45,918 nucleotides of DNA from Nautiliales bacterium (lineage in GTDB: Bacteria > Campylobacterota > Campylobacteria > Campylobacterales > JAADDX01), in NCBI GenBank assembly GCA_030826765.1, contig JAUUDM010000021.1, positions 1 through 45,918 on the forward strand. The letters run 5' to 3'. The notes beneath the pieces were generated by a model. That model was not told the origin of the DNA and searched no databases. It saw only the letters and a program-made list of their open reading frames with translations. Numbering within the stretch: position 1 is the stretch's first letter; each line of letters begins with the position of its first letter. This document shows positions 1-8,947 of this stretch, one piece after another. The position numbers and the translations under genes are program-made.

Positions 1-12
1 GACGAAGGGACC
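1..12 (-). tRNA. 5' end of a probable tRNA-Glu (cut by window edge)
   Basis: Read on the minus strand, the first 12 bases give GGTCCCTTCGTC. This matches the usual 5' acceptor and D-arm start of bacterial tRNA-Glu. It lies about 50 bases downstream of tRNA-Lys in the same orientation, as expected for a tRNA pair transcribed together. Only the first acceptor strand is inside the window, so identity is inferred from resemblance and cannot be verified here. Confidence 0.45.
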
Positions 13-63
13 AACCTGTGTCTTAGGACTATTATATTCATCTTTCGATGTTTCACTACTAAA

Positions 64-139
64 TGGTGACCCGTGTTGGATTCGAACCAACGGCCCATTC
101 CTTAAAAGGGAATTGCTCTACCGACTGAGCTAACGGGTC
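64..139 (-). tRNA. tRNA-Lys (anticodon TTT)
   Basis: A full cloverleaf of 76 nt can be drawn on the minus strand. The 7-bp acceptor stem pairs GACCCGT with ACGGGTC, followed by discriminator A and an encoded CCA. The D-arm contains AGCTCAG...GTAGAGCA. The anticodon loop CTTTTAA gives anticodon TTT (Lys), and the T-arm contains GGTTCGAATCC. It is followed on the same strand by a probable tRNA-Glu and preceded by a strong sigma-70-like promoter. Confidence 0.95.
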
Positions 140-176
140 AAAAACAAAAATTTTCTCTCTGTTTTTGTGGAGTGAA

Positions 177-205
177 ATTTTAGTAGAAAAAACTTATTTT
201 GTCAA
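177..205 (-). promoter_or_regulatory. Sigma-70-type promoter of the tRNA-Lys transcript
   Basis: On the minus strand TTGACA (200-205) is followed after exactly 17 bases by TAAAAT (177-182). Transcription would start near 170, about 30 bases before the tRNA-Lys 5' end at 139. The -35 box lies just beyond the stop codon of the upstream cinA-type gene. Confidence 0.75.
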
Positions 206-211
206 GTCTTT

Positions 212-1240
212 TTATAAAAAATTTGCAAAATTTATAAAAATTCTTATAGCATTCATCATTGTTTTATACTGAACTTCCTCCCTACTCCCACTTAACTGAA
301 GCCTTTCTATAGTAAATTTTCCACTTTTATCACTAACACCTATAAAAACTGTTCCAACCGGTTTTGTAAGTGTACCTCCACTTGGACCTGCAATTCCACT
401 TACCGCAATAGCATAATCACTTTCACTAATTTCCAATATACCAAGAAGCATCTGTTGAACTGTCTCTTCACTAACTGCTCCAAATTTTTCCAAAACCCTT
501 TCATCTACTCCAAGCCATTTAGATTTAATTTCATTAGCATAACTAACTACACTTCCATCAAAAACACTGCTACTTCCAGAAACCTTAGTCAAATAACTTG
601 CAATTAGTCCCCCTGTACAACTTTCAGCAAATGTTATTTTTTTACCATTAAACTCTAATCTTTCTTTAAGATATTCAAAAATATTATTACTAATTATTAT
701 ATGTGGTATAAAACCTTTTAATTGTTTTAATAATATTTCATTTAAATAAGGAACAACTATTTCACACCACCCACCTTCATTTTCATAAATAGTGTAATTT
801 ATATTAAATGATTCAAAAATGGATTTTACAAAAAGTTCGGCAGTATCTGTATCATAATTAAAAATATGTAGTTTATTATATTTAATTTTTTTTAATAAAA
901 TCGCTGGTAAATAATTTGTATATCTTAAAACATTAATAACACTATTATTAATTTCTACTAAAAAACTATCTTTTTCATATAAAATAGTTTTAGATGGAAT
1001 TAATTGATCTTCTTTTACTTCTAAAGAATCATCATTTAATGTAGCTATCATTTTACTTATAGTTGAATATAATTTTTCACTACTAATAAATAATATCTCA
1101 CTATTTTCTTTTATGATCATTTCTATATCAAATTCTAAATTTTCATAAAAATAAATTTTATCTGTTTTATACTCTTTTAAGATATAAGTTTGTAAAAAAT
1201 TTTTATATTTAAATTCTTTACCTATAAAAATCAGTGCCAT
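212..1240 (-). CDS. CinA-family protein with C-terminal nicotinamide nucleotide amidase (PncC-like) domain
   Basis: The 342-residue product ends in a clear CinA C-terminal domain (about residues 185-342). It includes FAESCTGG with the expected catalytic Ser at about 207, VVSYANEIK, and SGIAGPSGG. This family deamidates nicotinamide mononucleotide in pyridine nucleotide recycling. The first ~180 residues sit where the CinA molybdopterin-binding-like domain belongs, but I see none of its usual glycine-rich motifs, so that half looks degenerate. I chose the ATG at 1240, which has AAGGAA just upstream; the open frame continues to 1354 but that part overlaps the divergent ppk2 start. It is divergent from ppk2. 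Competence-related naming of the family is historical. Confidence 0.85.
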   Translation of the reverse strand: MALIFIGKEFKYKNFLQTYILKEYKTDKIYFYENLEFDIEMIIKENSEILFISSEKLYSTISKMIATLNDDSLEVKEDQLIPSKTILYEKDSFLVEINNSVINVLRYTNYLPAILLKKIKYNKLHIFNYDTDTAELFVKSIFESFNINYTIYENEGGWCEIVVPYLNEILLKQLKGFIPHIIISNNIFEYLKERLEFNGKKITFAESCTGGLIASYLTKVSGSSSVFDGSVVSYANEIKSKWLGVDERVLEKFGAVSEETVQQMLLGILEISESDYAIAVSGIAGPSGGTLTKPVGTVFIGVSDKSGKFTIERLQLSGSREEVQYKTMMNAIRIFINFANFL

Positions 1241-1254
1241 TGATATTCCTTTTA

Positions 1255-1263
1255 TGCTATACT
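1255..1263 (+). promoter_or_regulatory. Extended -10 promoter for ppk2
   Basis: TGC followed by TATACT (1258-1263) forms an extended -10 element about 40 bases before the ppk2 start. No good -35 box is visible, which is common in Campylobacterota promoters. Confidence 0.5.
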
Positions 1264-1305
1264 TATGAATATGAATAAAGTATGATATCAAAAAAAGGAT
1301 AAAAA

Positions 1306-2124
1306 ATGAAATATAAAAATCTTGAAGATAAATTACCTGAAAGAAAATTACCAAAAGAAGAAGTATTCAAAAAAAATGGAAAAATGAAAGAAAGTTTTTA
1401 TGAAAAAGAACTTTTAAAATTACAAATTCAACTTGTAAAATTACAAAATCATGTAAAAAAAACAGGAGAAAGAATTTTAATTTTATTTGAAGGAATAGAT
1501 GCGGCAGGAAAAGGTGGCACAATCAAAAGAATTACAGAACATCTAAATCCAAGAGGTGCAAGAGTGGTAGCACTTGATAAACCAAGTGATAAAGAAAAAA
1601 CTGAATGGTATTTTCAAAGATATGTAGAACACTTTCCAGCTGGTGGAGAAATAGTTTTATTTGATAGAAGTTGGTATAACCGTGCTGGAGTAGAGAGAGT
1701 ATTTGGCTTTTGTACTCAAGAAGAATATTTTATATTTATGAGACAATGTCCAAGATTTGAAGAAATGATAGTAGATGATAATATTAAATTTTTTAAATAT
1801 TGGCTTGATATTACAAAAGAAGAGCAAGCAAGAAGATTGAAAGCCAGAGAAACTGACCCACTAAAAATGTGGAAATTAAGTCCAATTGATTTAGAAGGAC
1901 ATAAACATTATGATGATTATCAAAAAGCAAAACAAGATATGTTTTTAGCCACTCATACGGCTTATGCTCCTTGGATTACAGTAGATGCTAATGATAAAAA
2001 AAGAGCAAGATTAAACATAATTAGAGATATTTTATCTCAAATGGAATATGAAGGAAAAGATGAAAATATAATTCCTGATAGTGAAATTGTGTCAATGTAT
2101 CATTTAGGTAATAAAAGAAAATAA
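1306..2124 (+). CDS. ppk2: Polyphosphate kinase 2 family protein
   Basis: PPK2 enzymes transfer phosphate between polyphosphate and nucleoside di- or monophosphates in the cytoplasm. The 272-residue protein carries a Walker A motif GIDAAGKGGT (about 63-72) and a Walker B/lid element FDRSWYNRAGVER (about 119-131). It also carries the family-typical WKLSPID and YAPWITVDANDKKRARLN blocks. Length fits a single-domain class I PPK2 (about 230-300 residues). An AAAGGA ribosome binding site precedes the ATG. It is monocistronic by appearance: divergent from the cinA-type gene, and a 97-base gap separates it from acs. Which nucleotide it prefers cannot be read from these motifs. Confidence 0.93.
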   Translation: MKYKNLEDKLPERKLPKEEVFKKNGKMKESFYEKELLKLQIQLVKLQNHVKKTGERILILFEGIDAAGKGGTIKRITEHLNPRGARVVALDKPSDKEKTEWYFQRYVEHFPAGGEIVLFDRSWYNRAGVERVFGFCTQEEYFIFMRQCPRFEEMIVDDNIKFFKYWLDITKEEQARRLKARETDPLKMWKLSPIDLEGHKHYDDYQKAKQDMFLATHTAYAPWITVDANDKKRARLNIIRDILSQMEYEGKDENIIPDSEIVSMYHLGNKRK

Positions 2125-2221
2125 ATTTGTTACAATTTTACACAAAATAAAATACATTTGTTGTAAATAACCTATATTTTAAAAGAATTTTGATTATTAT
2201 AAAATAAAAAAGGATTTAAAT

Positions 2222-4159
2222 ATGACGAATAATATTTTTTACCCTCACAAAGAAATTTTTAAACATCCAGAATTTAAAAATATGTGTGAATATGAAGATA
2301 AAGTAAAAGAGTTTGAAAAAGATTACGAAGGAACATGGGCAAAGTTAGCAAAAGAAAAATTAACTTGGTTTAAAGATTTTGATAAAACTTTAGATGAAAG
2401 TAATGCTCCATTTTATAAATGGTTTGTAAATGGAAAAATAAATGTAAGTTATCAATGTATTGATAGACATTTAGAAACTAAAAAAAATCAAGCTGCTATC
2501 ATTTGGGAAGGTGATAATGGTGAGAAAAAAGTTTATACTTATTTAGATTTATATAAAGAAACAAATAAATTTGCTAATTTACTAAAAAGTTTCGGTGTTA
2601 CAAAAGGTGACAGAGTTGTACTATATATGCCAATGATTCCAGAAGCCACTTTTGCTATGCTTGCTTGTGCGAGAATTGGTGCTATTCATAGTGTTGTTTT
2701 TGGTGGATTTAGTGCAGAAGCTCTTAAAGACAGAATCTTAGATGCCAAAGCAAAAATAGTAATCACGGCTGATGGTGCATTTAGAAAAGGTAAACCTTAT
2801 ATGCTAAAACCAGTTGTGGATAAAGCACTTGAAGGTGTAGAATGCGTAGAAAAAGTCATCGTAGTTGAAAGAAATAATGAAGATATCAAATGGAATGAAA
2901 GAGATGTTAGTTATAACGAATTAATCCAGTCTCAATCTAGCAAATGTGAAGCCGAAATTATGGATAGTGAAGACCCACTATTTTTACTTTATACTTCAGG
3001 AAGCACAGGAAAACCAAAAGGTGTTCAACACTCAACTGCAGGATATATCCTATGGGCACAACTTACAATGGAATGGGTATTTGACTTAAAACCAAATGAT
3101 ACTTACTGGTGTACTGCTGATATCGGATGGATTACGGGACACACTTATATAGTTTATGGTCCACTTGCAGCTGGTGGAACAACACTTATGTTTGAAGGTG
3201 TTTTAACTTATCCAGATAGTGGAAGAGCTTGGAAAATGATAGAAGAACATAGAGTAAATCAATTCTACACAGCTCCAACTGCAATTAGATTACTTCATAA
3301 AATGGGAGCAAATGAACCTAAAAAATATGATTTAAGTTCACTTAGAATACTTGGAACGGTTGGAGAACCAATCGATCCACCAGCATGGAAATGGTATTAT
3401 GAAGAAGTTGGACAAAACAGATGTTCAATCGTAGATACTTGGTGGCAGACAGAAACAGGTGGACATATGATTACTCCTCTACCAAGTGCAACCCCTATCA
3501 AACCAGGTTGTGCGACATTCCCTCTTCCAGGAATTTTTGCTGAAATTATTGATGAAAATGGAAATAAAATGGAGTCAGATGAAAAAGGTCTTCTTTGTAT
3601 CACAAAACCTTGGCCAAGTATGATAAGAACTATTTGGGGAGATAGCGAAAGATTTGTAAATAGTTATTTTGGTACTGCTAAAAAAGATGGAAAACCTGTA
3701 TATTTCAGTGGTGATGGTGCTATTTATGATGAAGATGGATATATCTGGATTACAGGAAGAGTTGATGATGTTATAAATGTATCAGGTCATAGAATGGGTA
3801 CAGCTGAAATCGAAGCATCTATTCAAAAACATCCAGATGTTGCAGAAGTTGCAGTAGTTGGAAAACCAGATGAAATAACAGGTGAAGCTATTTTTGCTTA
3901 TATTGTCTTAAAAAATAGTGAAAACTTAGGTGAAGAAGTTGAACTAATCAAAGCTTTAAATAATATCGTAAAAAGAGATATAGGAAATATTGCTAAAATT
4001 AGTGATGTTGTGTTTGTCCCAGGGCTTCCAAAAACAAGAAGTGGTAAAGTTATGAGAAGAATCCTAAGAGCTATCGCAAAAGGTGAAGAAATAAAACAAG
4101 ATACTTCTACTCTTGAAGACCCAAGTGTTGTTGAAGCTATTATAAATGCAGTTAAATAA
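2222..4159 (+). CDS. acs: Acetyl-CoA synthetase (AMP-forming)
   Basis: Converts acetate, ATP and CoA into acetyl-CoA, AMP and PPi, the high-affinity acetate assimilation route. The 645-residue length is standard. Visible motifs are the P-loop [11 protein letters not shown] (about 258-268), the acetate-pocket region [10 protein letters not shown], and [11 protein letters not shown]. The hinge YFSGDGA and the C-terminal [11 protein letters not shown] follow; the Lys of the latter is the conserved adenylation residue regulated by acetylation in other bacteria. AAAAGGAT lies before the ATG. A weak hairpin follows the stop. It stands alone between ppk2 and an ABC-F gene. No neighbouring Pat-type acetyltransferase is visible. 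Confidence 0.97.
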   Translation: MTNNIFYPHKEIFKHPEFKNMCEYEDKVKEFEKDYEGTWAKLAKEKLTWFKDFDKTLDESNAPFYKWFVNGKINVSYQCIDRHLETKKNQAAIIWEGDNGEKKVYTYLDLYKETNKFANLLKSFGVTKGDRVVLYMPMIPEATFAMLACARIGAIHSVVFGGFSAEALKDRILDAKAKIVITADGAFRKGKPYMLKPVVDKALEGVECVEKVIVVERNNEDIKWNERDVSYNELIQSQSSKCEAEIMDSEDPLFLLYTSGSTGKPKGVQHSTAGYILWAQLTMEWVFDLKPNDTYWCTADIGWITGHTYIVYGPLAAGGTTLMFEGVLTYPDSGRAWKMIEEHRVNQFYTAPTAIRLLHKMGANEPKKYDLSSLRILGTVGEPIDPPAWKWYYEEVGQNRCSIVDTWWQTETGGHMITPLPSATPIKPGCATFPLPGIFAEIIDENGNKMESDEKGLLCITKPWPSMIRTIWGDSERFVNSYFGTAKKDGKPVYFSGDGAIYDEDGYIWITGRVDDVINVSGHRMGTAEIEASIQKHPDVAEVAVVGKPDEITGEAIFAYIVLKNSENLGEEVELIKALNNIVKRDIGNIAKISDVVFVPGLPKTRSGKVMRRILRAIAKGEEIKQDTSTLEDPSVVEAIINAVK

Positions 4160-4184
4160 AGTTATAGAGATTTTCTCTTTAACT
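4160..4184 (+). terminator. Possible weak terminator hairpin after acs
   Basis: AGTTA-T-AGAG pairs with CTCT-T-TAACT around an ATTTT loop directly after the acs stop, with one T-T mismatch. The following T-run is short and interrupted, so termination may be inefficient. Confidence 0.4.
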
Positions 4185-4224
4185 TTCTAAATTCAAAACT
4201 TAATTTTATTAAACTCTCTTTTTA

Positions 4225-4233
4225 TGCTACAAT
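4225..4233 (+). promoter_or_regulatory. Extended -10 promoter for the uup-like operon
   Basis: TGC-TACAAT (TACAAT at 4228-4233) lies about 20 bases before the TTG start at 4254. It is the only promoter-like element seen ahead of the overlapping gene run that extends to 10559. Confidence 0.5.
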
Positions 4234-4253
4234 TTCATTAAAAAAGGCTTATT

Positions 4254-6185
4254 TTGGCACTAATAAATATGCATGAAATTTCAAAACAATATGAAGCTCA
4301 AAAAATTTTATGTAATGTTGATTTTCATTTAGAAAACTCTGAAAGAGTTGCTATTGTGGGACAAAATGGAAGTGGAAAATCTACACTTTTAAAATTAATT
4401 GATGAAACAATTGAGCCAGATGATGGAGAAATAATTCGTCAAAATGGTATAAAAATCAAAAGATTAAAACAGATGCCCGTATTTGAAAAAGATATGAGTG
4501 TAAAAGAAGCAATTGAAAATGAACTGACAGAATTTAGAGAAGCTCATAAAGAGTATGATAGATTAATTAAACAACTTGAAAATGACTTTGAAAACAAAAC
4601 TCTCCAAGAAGAACTTCATAAAATTACTACATTTTTAGATTTACATAATGCTTGGAATTTAGATGATAGAATTGAAAGAATTATGCAGGAATTTGACCTT
4701 AAAAAATATGAAAATAGAGATGTTAATTTTTTAAGTGGTGGAGAGCAAAGAAGAGTTGCTTTAGCAAGCTTGCTTCTACAAAAACCAGATGTTTTACTTT
4801 TAGATGAGCCTACAAACCATTTAGATGTTTATATGGTGGAATTTTTAGAAGAGATTTTACTAAAAGAAAAATATACATTCGTTGTAATTTCTCACGATAG
4901 ATATTTTATAGATAGACTTGCTACAAGAGTTGTAGAAATAGAACAATGTAAACTCAGAAGTTTTAACGGTGGATACGAAAGCTATTTAGAACAAAAACAA
5001 CAAATGCTTTATAATATGCAAAAAGAACACGAACATTTAATTAAACTTCTCAAAAAAGAGGAAGAATGGCTTCGTCAGGGAGTAAAAGCAAGACTTAAAA
5101 GAAATGAAGGAAGAAAAGCAAGAGTTTTACAAATGAGAGAACAGGCGAAAAAAAATCCTTCAATCATCAGAAAAATGTCTCTTGAACTTCAAAGAGAAAT
5201 GATGAAAGCAGAAAATCAAAAAATCAATAAACAAAAACTACTTTTTGAACTTGAAAATGTATCTAAAACATTAGGAAACAAAGTTTTAATCAAAAATTTT
5301 AGCACAAGAATTTTACAAAAAGATAAAATAGCAATAGTTGGTAAAAATGGAGCTGGTAAATCTACACTTCTAAAAATTATGATTGGTGAGATGGATATTG
5401 ATGCTGGAAAAATTAAAAAAGGTGATATAAAAATCGGATATTTTGACCAAAATAGAAAAATGCTTGATGATGATAAAAATTTAATCGAAACTTTTTGCCC
5501 AATGGGTGGAGATAGAATTGAAGTTCGTGGTAGAAATATGCACGTTTATGGATATTTGAAACAATTTTTATTTCCAAAAGAATTTTTAGATAAAAAAATT
5601 GGAATTTTAAGTGGTGGTGAAAAAAGTAGAGTTGCCCTTGCTTTGATGTTTACAAAAGATTATGATGTTATGATTTTGGACGAACCTACAAATGATTTGG
5701 ATATTCCAACTATCAACATTTTAGAAGAGTATTTAATGGATTTCAAAGGTGCTGTGATTTTTGTAAGTCACGACAGATATTTTGTAGATAAATTAGCTCA
5801 AAAACTTTTTATTTTTAAAGGAAATGGAGTTATTGAAGAAAGCTATATGCAATATAGTGAATATTTAGAAATTGAAAAAACTATAAAAGAGATTCAAGAT
5901 TTCGAAAAAGAAGTCGAAGTTAAAAAAGATGAGCCTAAAAAAGAGAAAAAACAGACAAAATTATCTTATAAAGAAAAAAGAGAATATGAAACTTTACCTG
6001 ATGAAATTGATAAACTTGAAGTTAAAATAAGTGAGTTAAATGAGTGTCTTGCAAATCCTGAATGTTATGAAGAAAAAGGAATTGTTAAAACAAGTGAAGA
6101 GCTTGAAAAAGTAAAAAATTTACTTGAAGAGAAGATTGAAAGATATTTAGAACTTGAAGAAAAGGTTGAAAACTTTGATAAATAA
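4254..6185 (+). CDS. uup: ABC-F family ATPase, Uup-like
   Basis: A 643-residue soluble protein with two ABC ATPase modules and no membrane segment. Module 1 has GQNGSGKST, LSGGEQRR and LLLDEPTNHLD. Module 2 has GKNGAGKST, LSGGEKSR and MILDEPTNDLD. A charged linker separates them, and residues ~560-643 form a Lys/Glu-rich coiled coil typical of the Uup C-terminal domain. ABC-F proteins act at the ribosome, and Uup has also been linked to branched DNA and precise transposon excision. Translation apparently starts at TTG 4254 after AAAAAAGG; ATG 4269 is a possible alternative. The gene overlaps the following yihY-type gene, indicating an operon. Confidence 0.9.
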   Translation: MALINMHEISKQYEAQKILCNVDFHLENSERVAIVGQNGSGKSTLLKLIDETIEPDDGEIIRQNGIKIKRLKQMPVFEKDMSVKEAIENELTEFREAHKEYDRLIKQLENDFENKTLQEELHKITTFLDLHNAWNLDDRIERIMQEFDLKKYENRDVNFLSGGEQRRVALASLLLQKPDVLLLDEPTNHLDVYMVEFLEEILLKEKYTFVVISHDRYFIDRLATRVVEIEQCKLRSFNGGYESYLEQKQQMLYNMQKEHEHLIKLLKKEEEWLRQGVKARLKRNEGRKARVLQMREQAKKNPSIIRKMSLELQREMMKAENQKINKQKLLFELENVSKTLGNKVLIKNFSTRILQKDKIAIVGKNGAGKSTLLKIMIGEMDIDAGKIKKGDIKIGYFDQNRKMLDDDKNLIETFCPMGGDRIEVRGRNMHVYGYLKQFLFPKEFLDKKIGILSGGEKSRVALALMFTKDYDVMILDEPTNDLDIPTINILEEYLMDFKGAVIFVSHDRYFVDKLAQKLFIFKGNGVIEESYMQYSEYLEIEKTIKEIQDFEKEVEVKKDEPKKEKKQTKLSYKEKREYETLPDEIDKLEVKISELNECLANPECYEEKGIVKTSEELEKVKNLLEEKIERYLELEEKVENFDK

Positions 6186-7002
6186 TAAACTAAAAAATAT
6201 AATTGAAAAATTACAAAACAAATCTCCATATTTAATAGAAGAAATAACAATACAGGCAAGTAGTTTGAGTTTTTATACAATATTTTCCATAGTTCCAATT
6301 TTACTAATAATTTTATCTTTACTTGCGTCAAATCCTATGTTTAGTGAATATTATCAAAAAATAGAAACTTTTATCCTCTCAAATATACTTCCAACCAATC
6401 AAGAAACAATAAAAGTTTATATCACTTCATTTGTCCAAAATTCTAAATCTATGGGGATTACAGGAGGAATTTATGTTTTTGTCACAAGTATTCTATTTTT
6501 TCAAAACTTTGAAACTATTATGACAAAAATTTTCAATTCACATAAAAGAAATTTATGGGATAAAATAACAACATATTGGACAACAATGACACTATTTCCT
6601 ATTTTATTTTCATTTAGTATCTATATTTCTATAAAAATTCAATCTCTTTTAAACCAATCAACTTATACTGAAAATATAAATATATTAGCACTTATTCCAT
6701 TTTTTACTATTTTTGTAATGTTCTGGCTTGCTTATAATTTGGGTGCTAATAAAGAACTAAACATAAAAGCAATAGCTATATCTTCATTTATAAGTACAAC
6801 TATATTTTCTATAGCAAAAAGTTTGTTTGTTTATTATGTTATTTACAATAAAAATTATACTTCTTTGTATGGTTCATTTAGTATTGTTTTATTTGTTTTT
6901 GTATGGATTTATGTAAGTTGGATTATTTTTATAAGTGGTGCTCATTTATGTGAATTTTTGGATGAATATTTTAGGGAAAAAGATGAAAAATCTATTAGCT
7001 AA
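6175..7002 (+). CDS. YihY/BrkB family inner membrane protein
   Basis: About 275 residues with roughly six hydrophobic segments. The N-terminal block EITIQASSLSFYTIFSIVP is characteristic of the YihY/UPF0761 family, once misnamed RNase BN. The C-terminal part contains the family-typical YGSFSIVLFVFVWIYVSW segment. The role is unproven; family members are integral inner-membrane proteins. I prefer the TTG at 6175, nine bases after AAAGG (6161-6165), rather than the TTG at 6154. The gene then overlaps uup by 11 bases and ycaO by 20 bases, so the three are probably co-translated. Confidence 0.85.
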   Translation: MINNKLKNIIEKLQNKSPYLIEEITIQASSLSFYTIFSIVPILLIILSLLASNPMFSEYYQKIETFILSNILPTNQETIKVYITSFVQNSKSMGITGGIYVFVTSILFFQNFETIMTKIFNSHKRNLWDKITTYWTTMTLFPILFSFSIYISIKIQSLLNQSTYTENINILALIPFFTIFVMFWLAYNLGANKELNIKAIAISSFISTTIFSIAKSLFVYYVIYNKNYTSLYGSFSIVLFVFVWIYVSWIIFISGAHLCEFLDEYFREKDEKSIS

Positions 7003-8224
7003 ATTTCATATAGAACCTAAAATAGTAAATGAATATCTTTTTAATAATGTCTATTCTATAACTTTACAAGCTAAAGATTTACCTTTTTTTAGTAATGGAA
7101 AAGGCTGGAGTAAGGAAGAAGCCCTGCTTGGTGCTTATGGAGAAATGTGTGAAAGACTTCTAACTAAAAACTATTTTGAAGACTATTTTTTAGATAATAT
7201 TTATCCTGATGCTAAAAATTGCGAATTTTTAAATGATGACTTAAAACAATTTTATAAAATTGATAAATTAGATAAAGAAGATTTAATCGATTTTTTTTCT
7301 TCAAGTGAAGATATTTTATCAATTCCTTTTAAAAAACTTAATTCAGATGAAATAATCTACTTCCCAATTAATTTAATTCAAAATCTTTATGCGAGTAATG
7401 GAATGGCTTTTTATCCTGATAAAAAAATAGCTTTTGAAAATGCTTTGAGTGAAATTATTGAAAGATTTGTGAAATTTGAAGTTATAAAAAATGGATACTC
7501 TTTACCTAAAATTAAACATAAACTAAATTCAGAAAATATTCAAATTTATGATGCTTCTTTAAATTCAAAATATCCAGTAATAGCAGCTAGTTTCATAAAA
7601 GATAATAATATCCTTTTAACTTTTGGATGTGATAAAATTCAAGAAAAAGCAATCGAAAAAGCCTATTTTGAACTAATGCAAGGAAGAGAAGATTTTAAAG
7701 ATATTGGAGAGTTTAGTAATGATTTAGATGAAGTTAGTGATACTTTTAATTTAGAAACTCATTTTATTTCATCAAATGGATTAATTCATACTAATTTTTT
7801 AGAAAACTCAAACTTTAAAGCCAAAAAATGGGAATTCAAAAACTATTTTGTTTTTGATAAAGAGATATTTTATAGAGAATATAAAGTTGATAATTTTTAT
7901 GCTTATCAAGTTATAATCCCTTCTATTTCTGAAATTTATCCAATTGAAGATTTAATTTATAACAACAAAAATCAAGGTAAATTTTATAGAGATTTAGTTT
8001 TGAATTATAAAAATTATGATAAAAAAGAAATAATAGAATATTTTGAAGATTTAAATCCTTATATGGATTTAGGAAAGTTTATAGGAGTTATTTTTAAAAA
8101 TCCTATGAGTATAAGTGAATTTATATATAATTTAGAAAATAACACTTTAGATTTAAAATTTGATAACATACACAAAAAAATAGAAAAGGTAAATTTTGAA
8201 ATTAATAGTATCTGCGTTTTATAA
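6983..8224 (+). CDS. YcaO-domain protein
   Basis: A 413-residue cytosolic protein with the three ATP-binding signatures of the YcaO family in order: GEMCERL (about 53-59), SNGM plus SEIIERF (about 138-162), and FELMQGR (about 229-235). YcaO enzymes use ATP to phosphorylate amide oxygens, for example for azoline or thioamide formation. The E. coli YcaO type is linked to beta-methylthiolation of ribosomal protein S12. I see no partner dehydrogenase, precursor peptide or TfuA. The product ends in ICVL rather than the PxPxP tail of azoline-forming YcaOs. ATG 6983 follows AGGGAAAAAG; an earlier ATG at 6962 lacks a ribosome site. It overlaps both neighbours. Confidence 0.88.
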   Translation: MKNLLAKFHIEPKIVNEYLFNNVYSITLQAKDLPFFSNGKGWSKEEALLGAYGEMCERLLTKNYFEDYFLDNIYPDAKNCEFLNDDLKQFYKIDKLDKEDLIDFFSSSEDILSIPFKKLNSDEIIYFPINLIQNLYASNGMAFYPDKKIAFENALSEIIERFVKFEVIKNGYSLPKIKHKLNSENIQIYDASLNSKYPVIAASFIKDNNILLTFGCDKIQEKAIEKAYFELMQGREDFKDIGEFSNDLDEVSDTFNLETHFISSNGLIHTNFLENSNFKAKKWEFKNYFVFDKEIFYREYKVDNFYAYQVIIPSISEIYPIEDLIYNNKNQGKFYRDLVLNYKNYDKKEIIEYFEDLNPYMDLGKFIGVIFKNPMSISEFIYNLENNTLDLKFDNIHKKIEKVNFEINSICVL

Positions 8225-8945
8225 AGAAGTTAGTTTTTTAATAAAACATTATAATCTAAAAAAAGAGAATGCTCCTTTTGAATTATTTAAAAATGATGAA
8301 TTAATTGTAATAATTTCTGGAACAACTAAAATAAATTCAGCAATAGCAACTACATACGCCCTAACTAAATATCCGGTAAAATTCGCTATAAATTTTGGTC
8401 TTGCTGGAGGTAAAATACATAAAAGAGATGTAGGAGATATATTTTTAATCAATAAAATAGATAGATGTTTATATCCTGATATTTTGATAAAACATCCATT
8501 TCAAGAATCTGCCATAACTTGTTCTGAGCACGTTGTAACAAGTGGAGAATTTGACTTAGTTGATATGGAAAGTGAAGGATTTTTTAAAAGTGCTACTAAA
8601 TTTTTACCACTTGAAAATATTTTTCTTATAAAAGTAGTTAGTGATAATTTTGTTTGCTTTCTTCCTGATGATAAATTTTTAAATATTCTTTTTGAACCTC
8701 ACATTGAAAATATAGTTAGTTTTATAGATTCTCTTCAAAATGAAGAAAAAAAACTTTTTGATGAAAACTATTTAAATAATTTAGTAAAAAAATATAATCT
8801 TTCATTCTCTCAAAAAGAGATTTTAAAAAATAGAATCATCTATTACAATTTAAATAATTTTAAACTACCTAATATTAATTTTGAACCTAAAAATAGAAAA
8901 TATAATTTTAATAAAATTTTAGAATATTTTGAAATAAAGGAATAA
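8196..8945 (+). CDS. MTA/SAH nucleosidase-like protein (nucleoside phosphorylase superfamily)
   Basis: The 249-residue product resembles 5'-methylthioadenosine/S-adenosylhomocysteine nucleosidase. The N-terminal SAFYKEVSFL holds the equivalent of the catalytic-base Glu (about 11). INFGLAGG and DVGDI mark the core, DMESEGFF the ribose-binding Glu (about 125), and KVVSDNF the catalytic Asp (about 150). The span between DVGDI and DMES is clearly shorter than in MTAN, and a ~70-residue charged C-terminal extension follows, so this is a divergent member. TTG 8196 follows AAAAGG and lies inside ycaO (29-base overlap). The next gene encodes a radical SAM protein, which produces 5'-deoxyadenosine, a known MTAN substrate. 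That link is inference. Confidence 0.78.
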   Translation: MKLIVSAFYKEVSFLIKHYNLKKENAPFELFKNDELIVIISGTTKINSAIATTYALTKYPVKFAINFGLAGGKIHKRDVGDIFLINKIDRCLYPDILIKHPFQESAITCSEHVVTSGEFDLVDMESEGFFKSATKFLPLENIFLIKVVSDNFVCFLPDDKFLNILFEPHIENIVSFIDSLQNEEKKLFDENYLNNLVKKYNLSFSQKEILKNRIIYYNLNNFKLPNINFEPKNRKYNFNKILEYFEIKE

Positions 8946-8947
8946 CT

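Noticed and set aside
6065-6331. An 88-codon - strand frame over the uup/yihY junction
   Set aside because: It is antisense to the Uup coiled coil and the start of the YihY-type gene; its Ser/Phe-rich sequence is a by-product.
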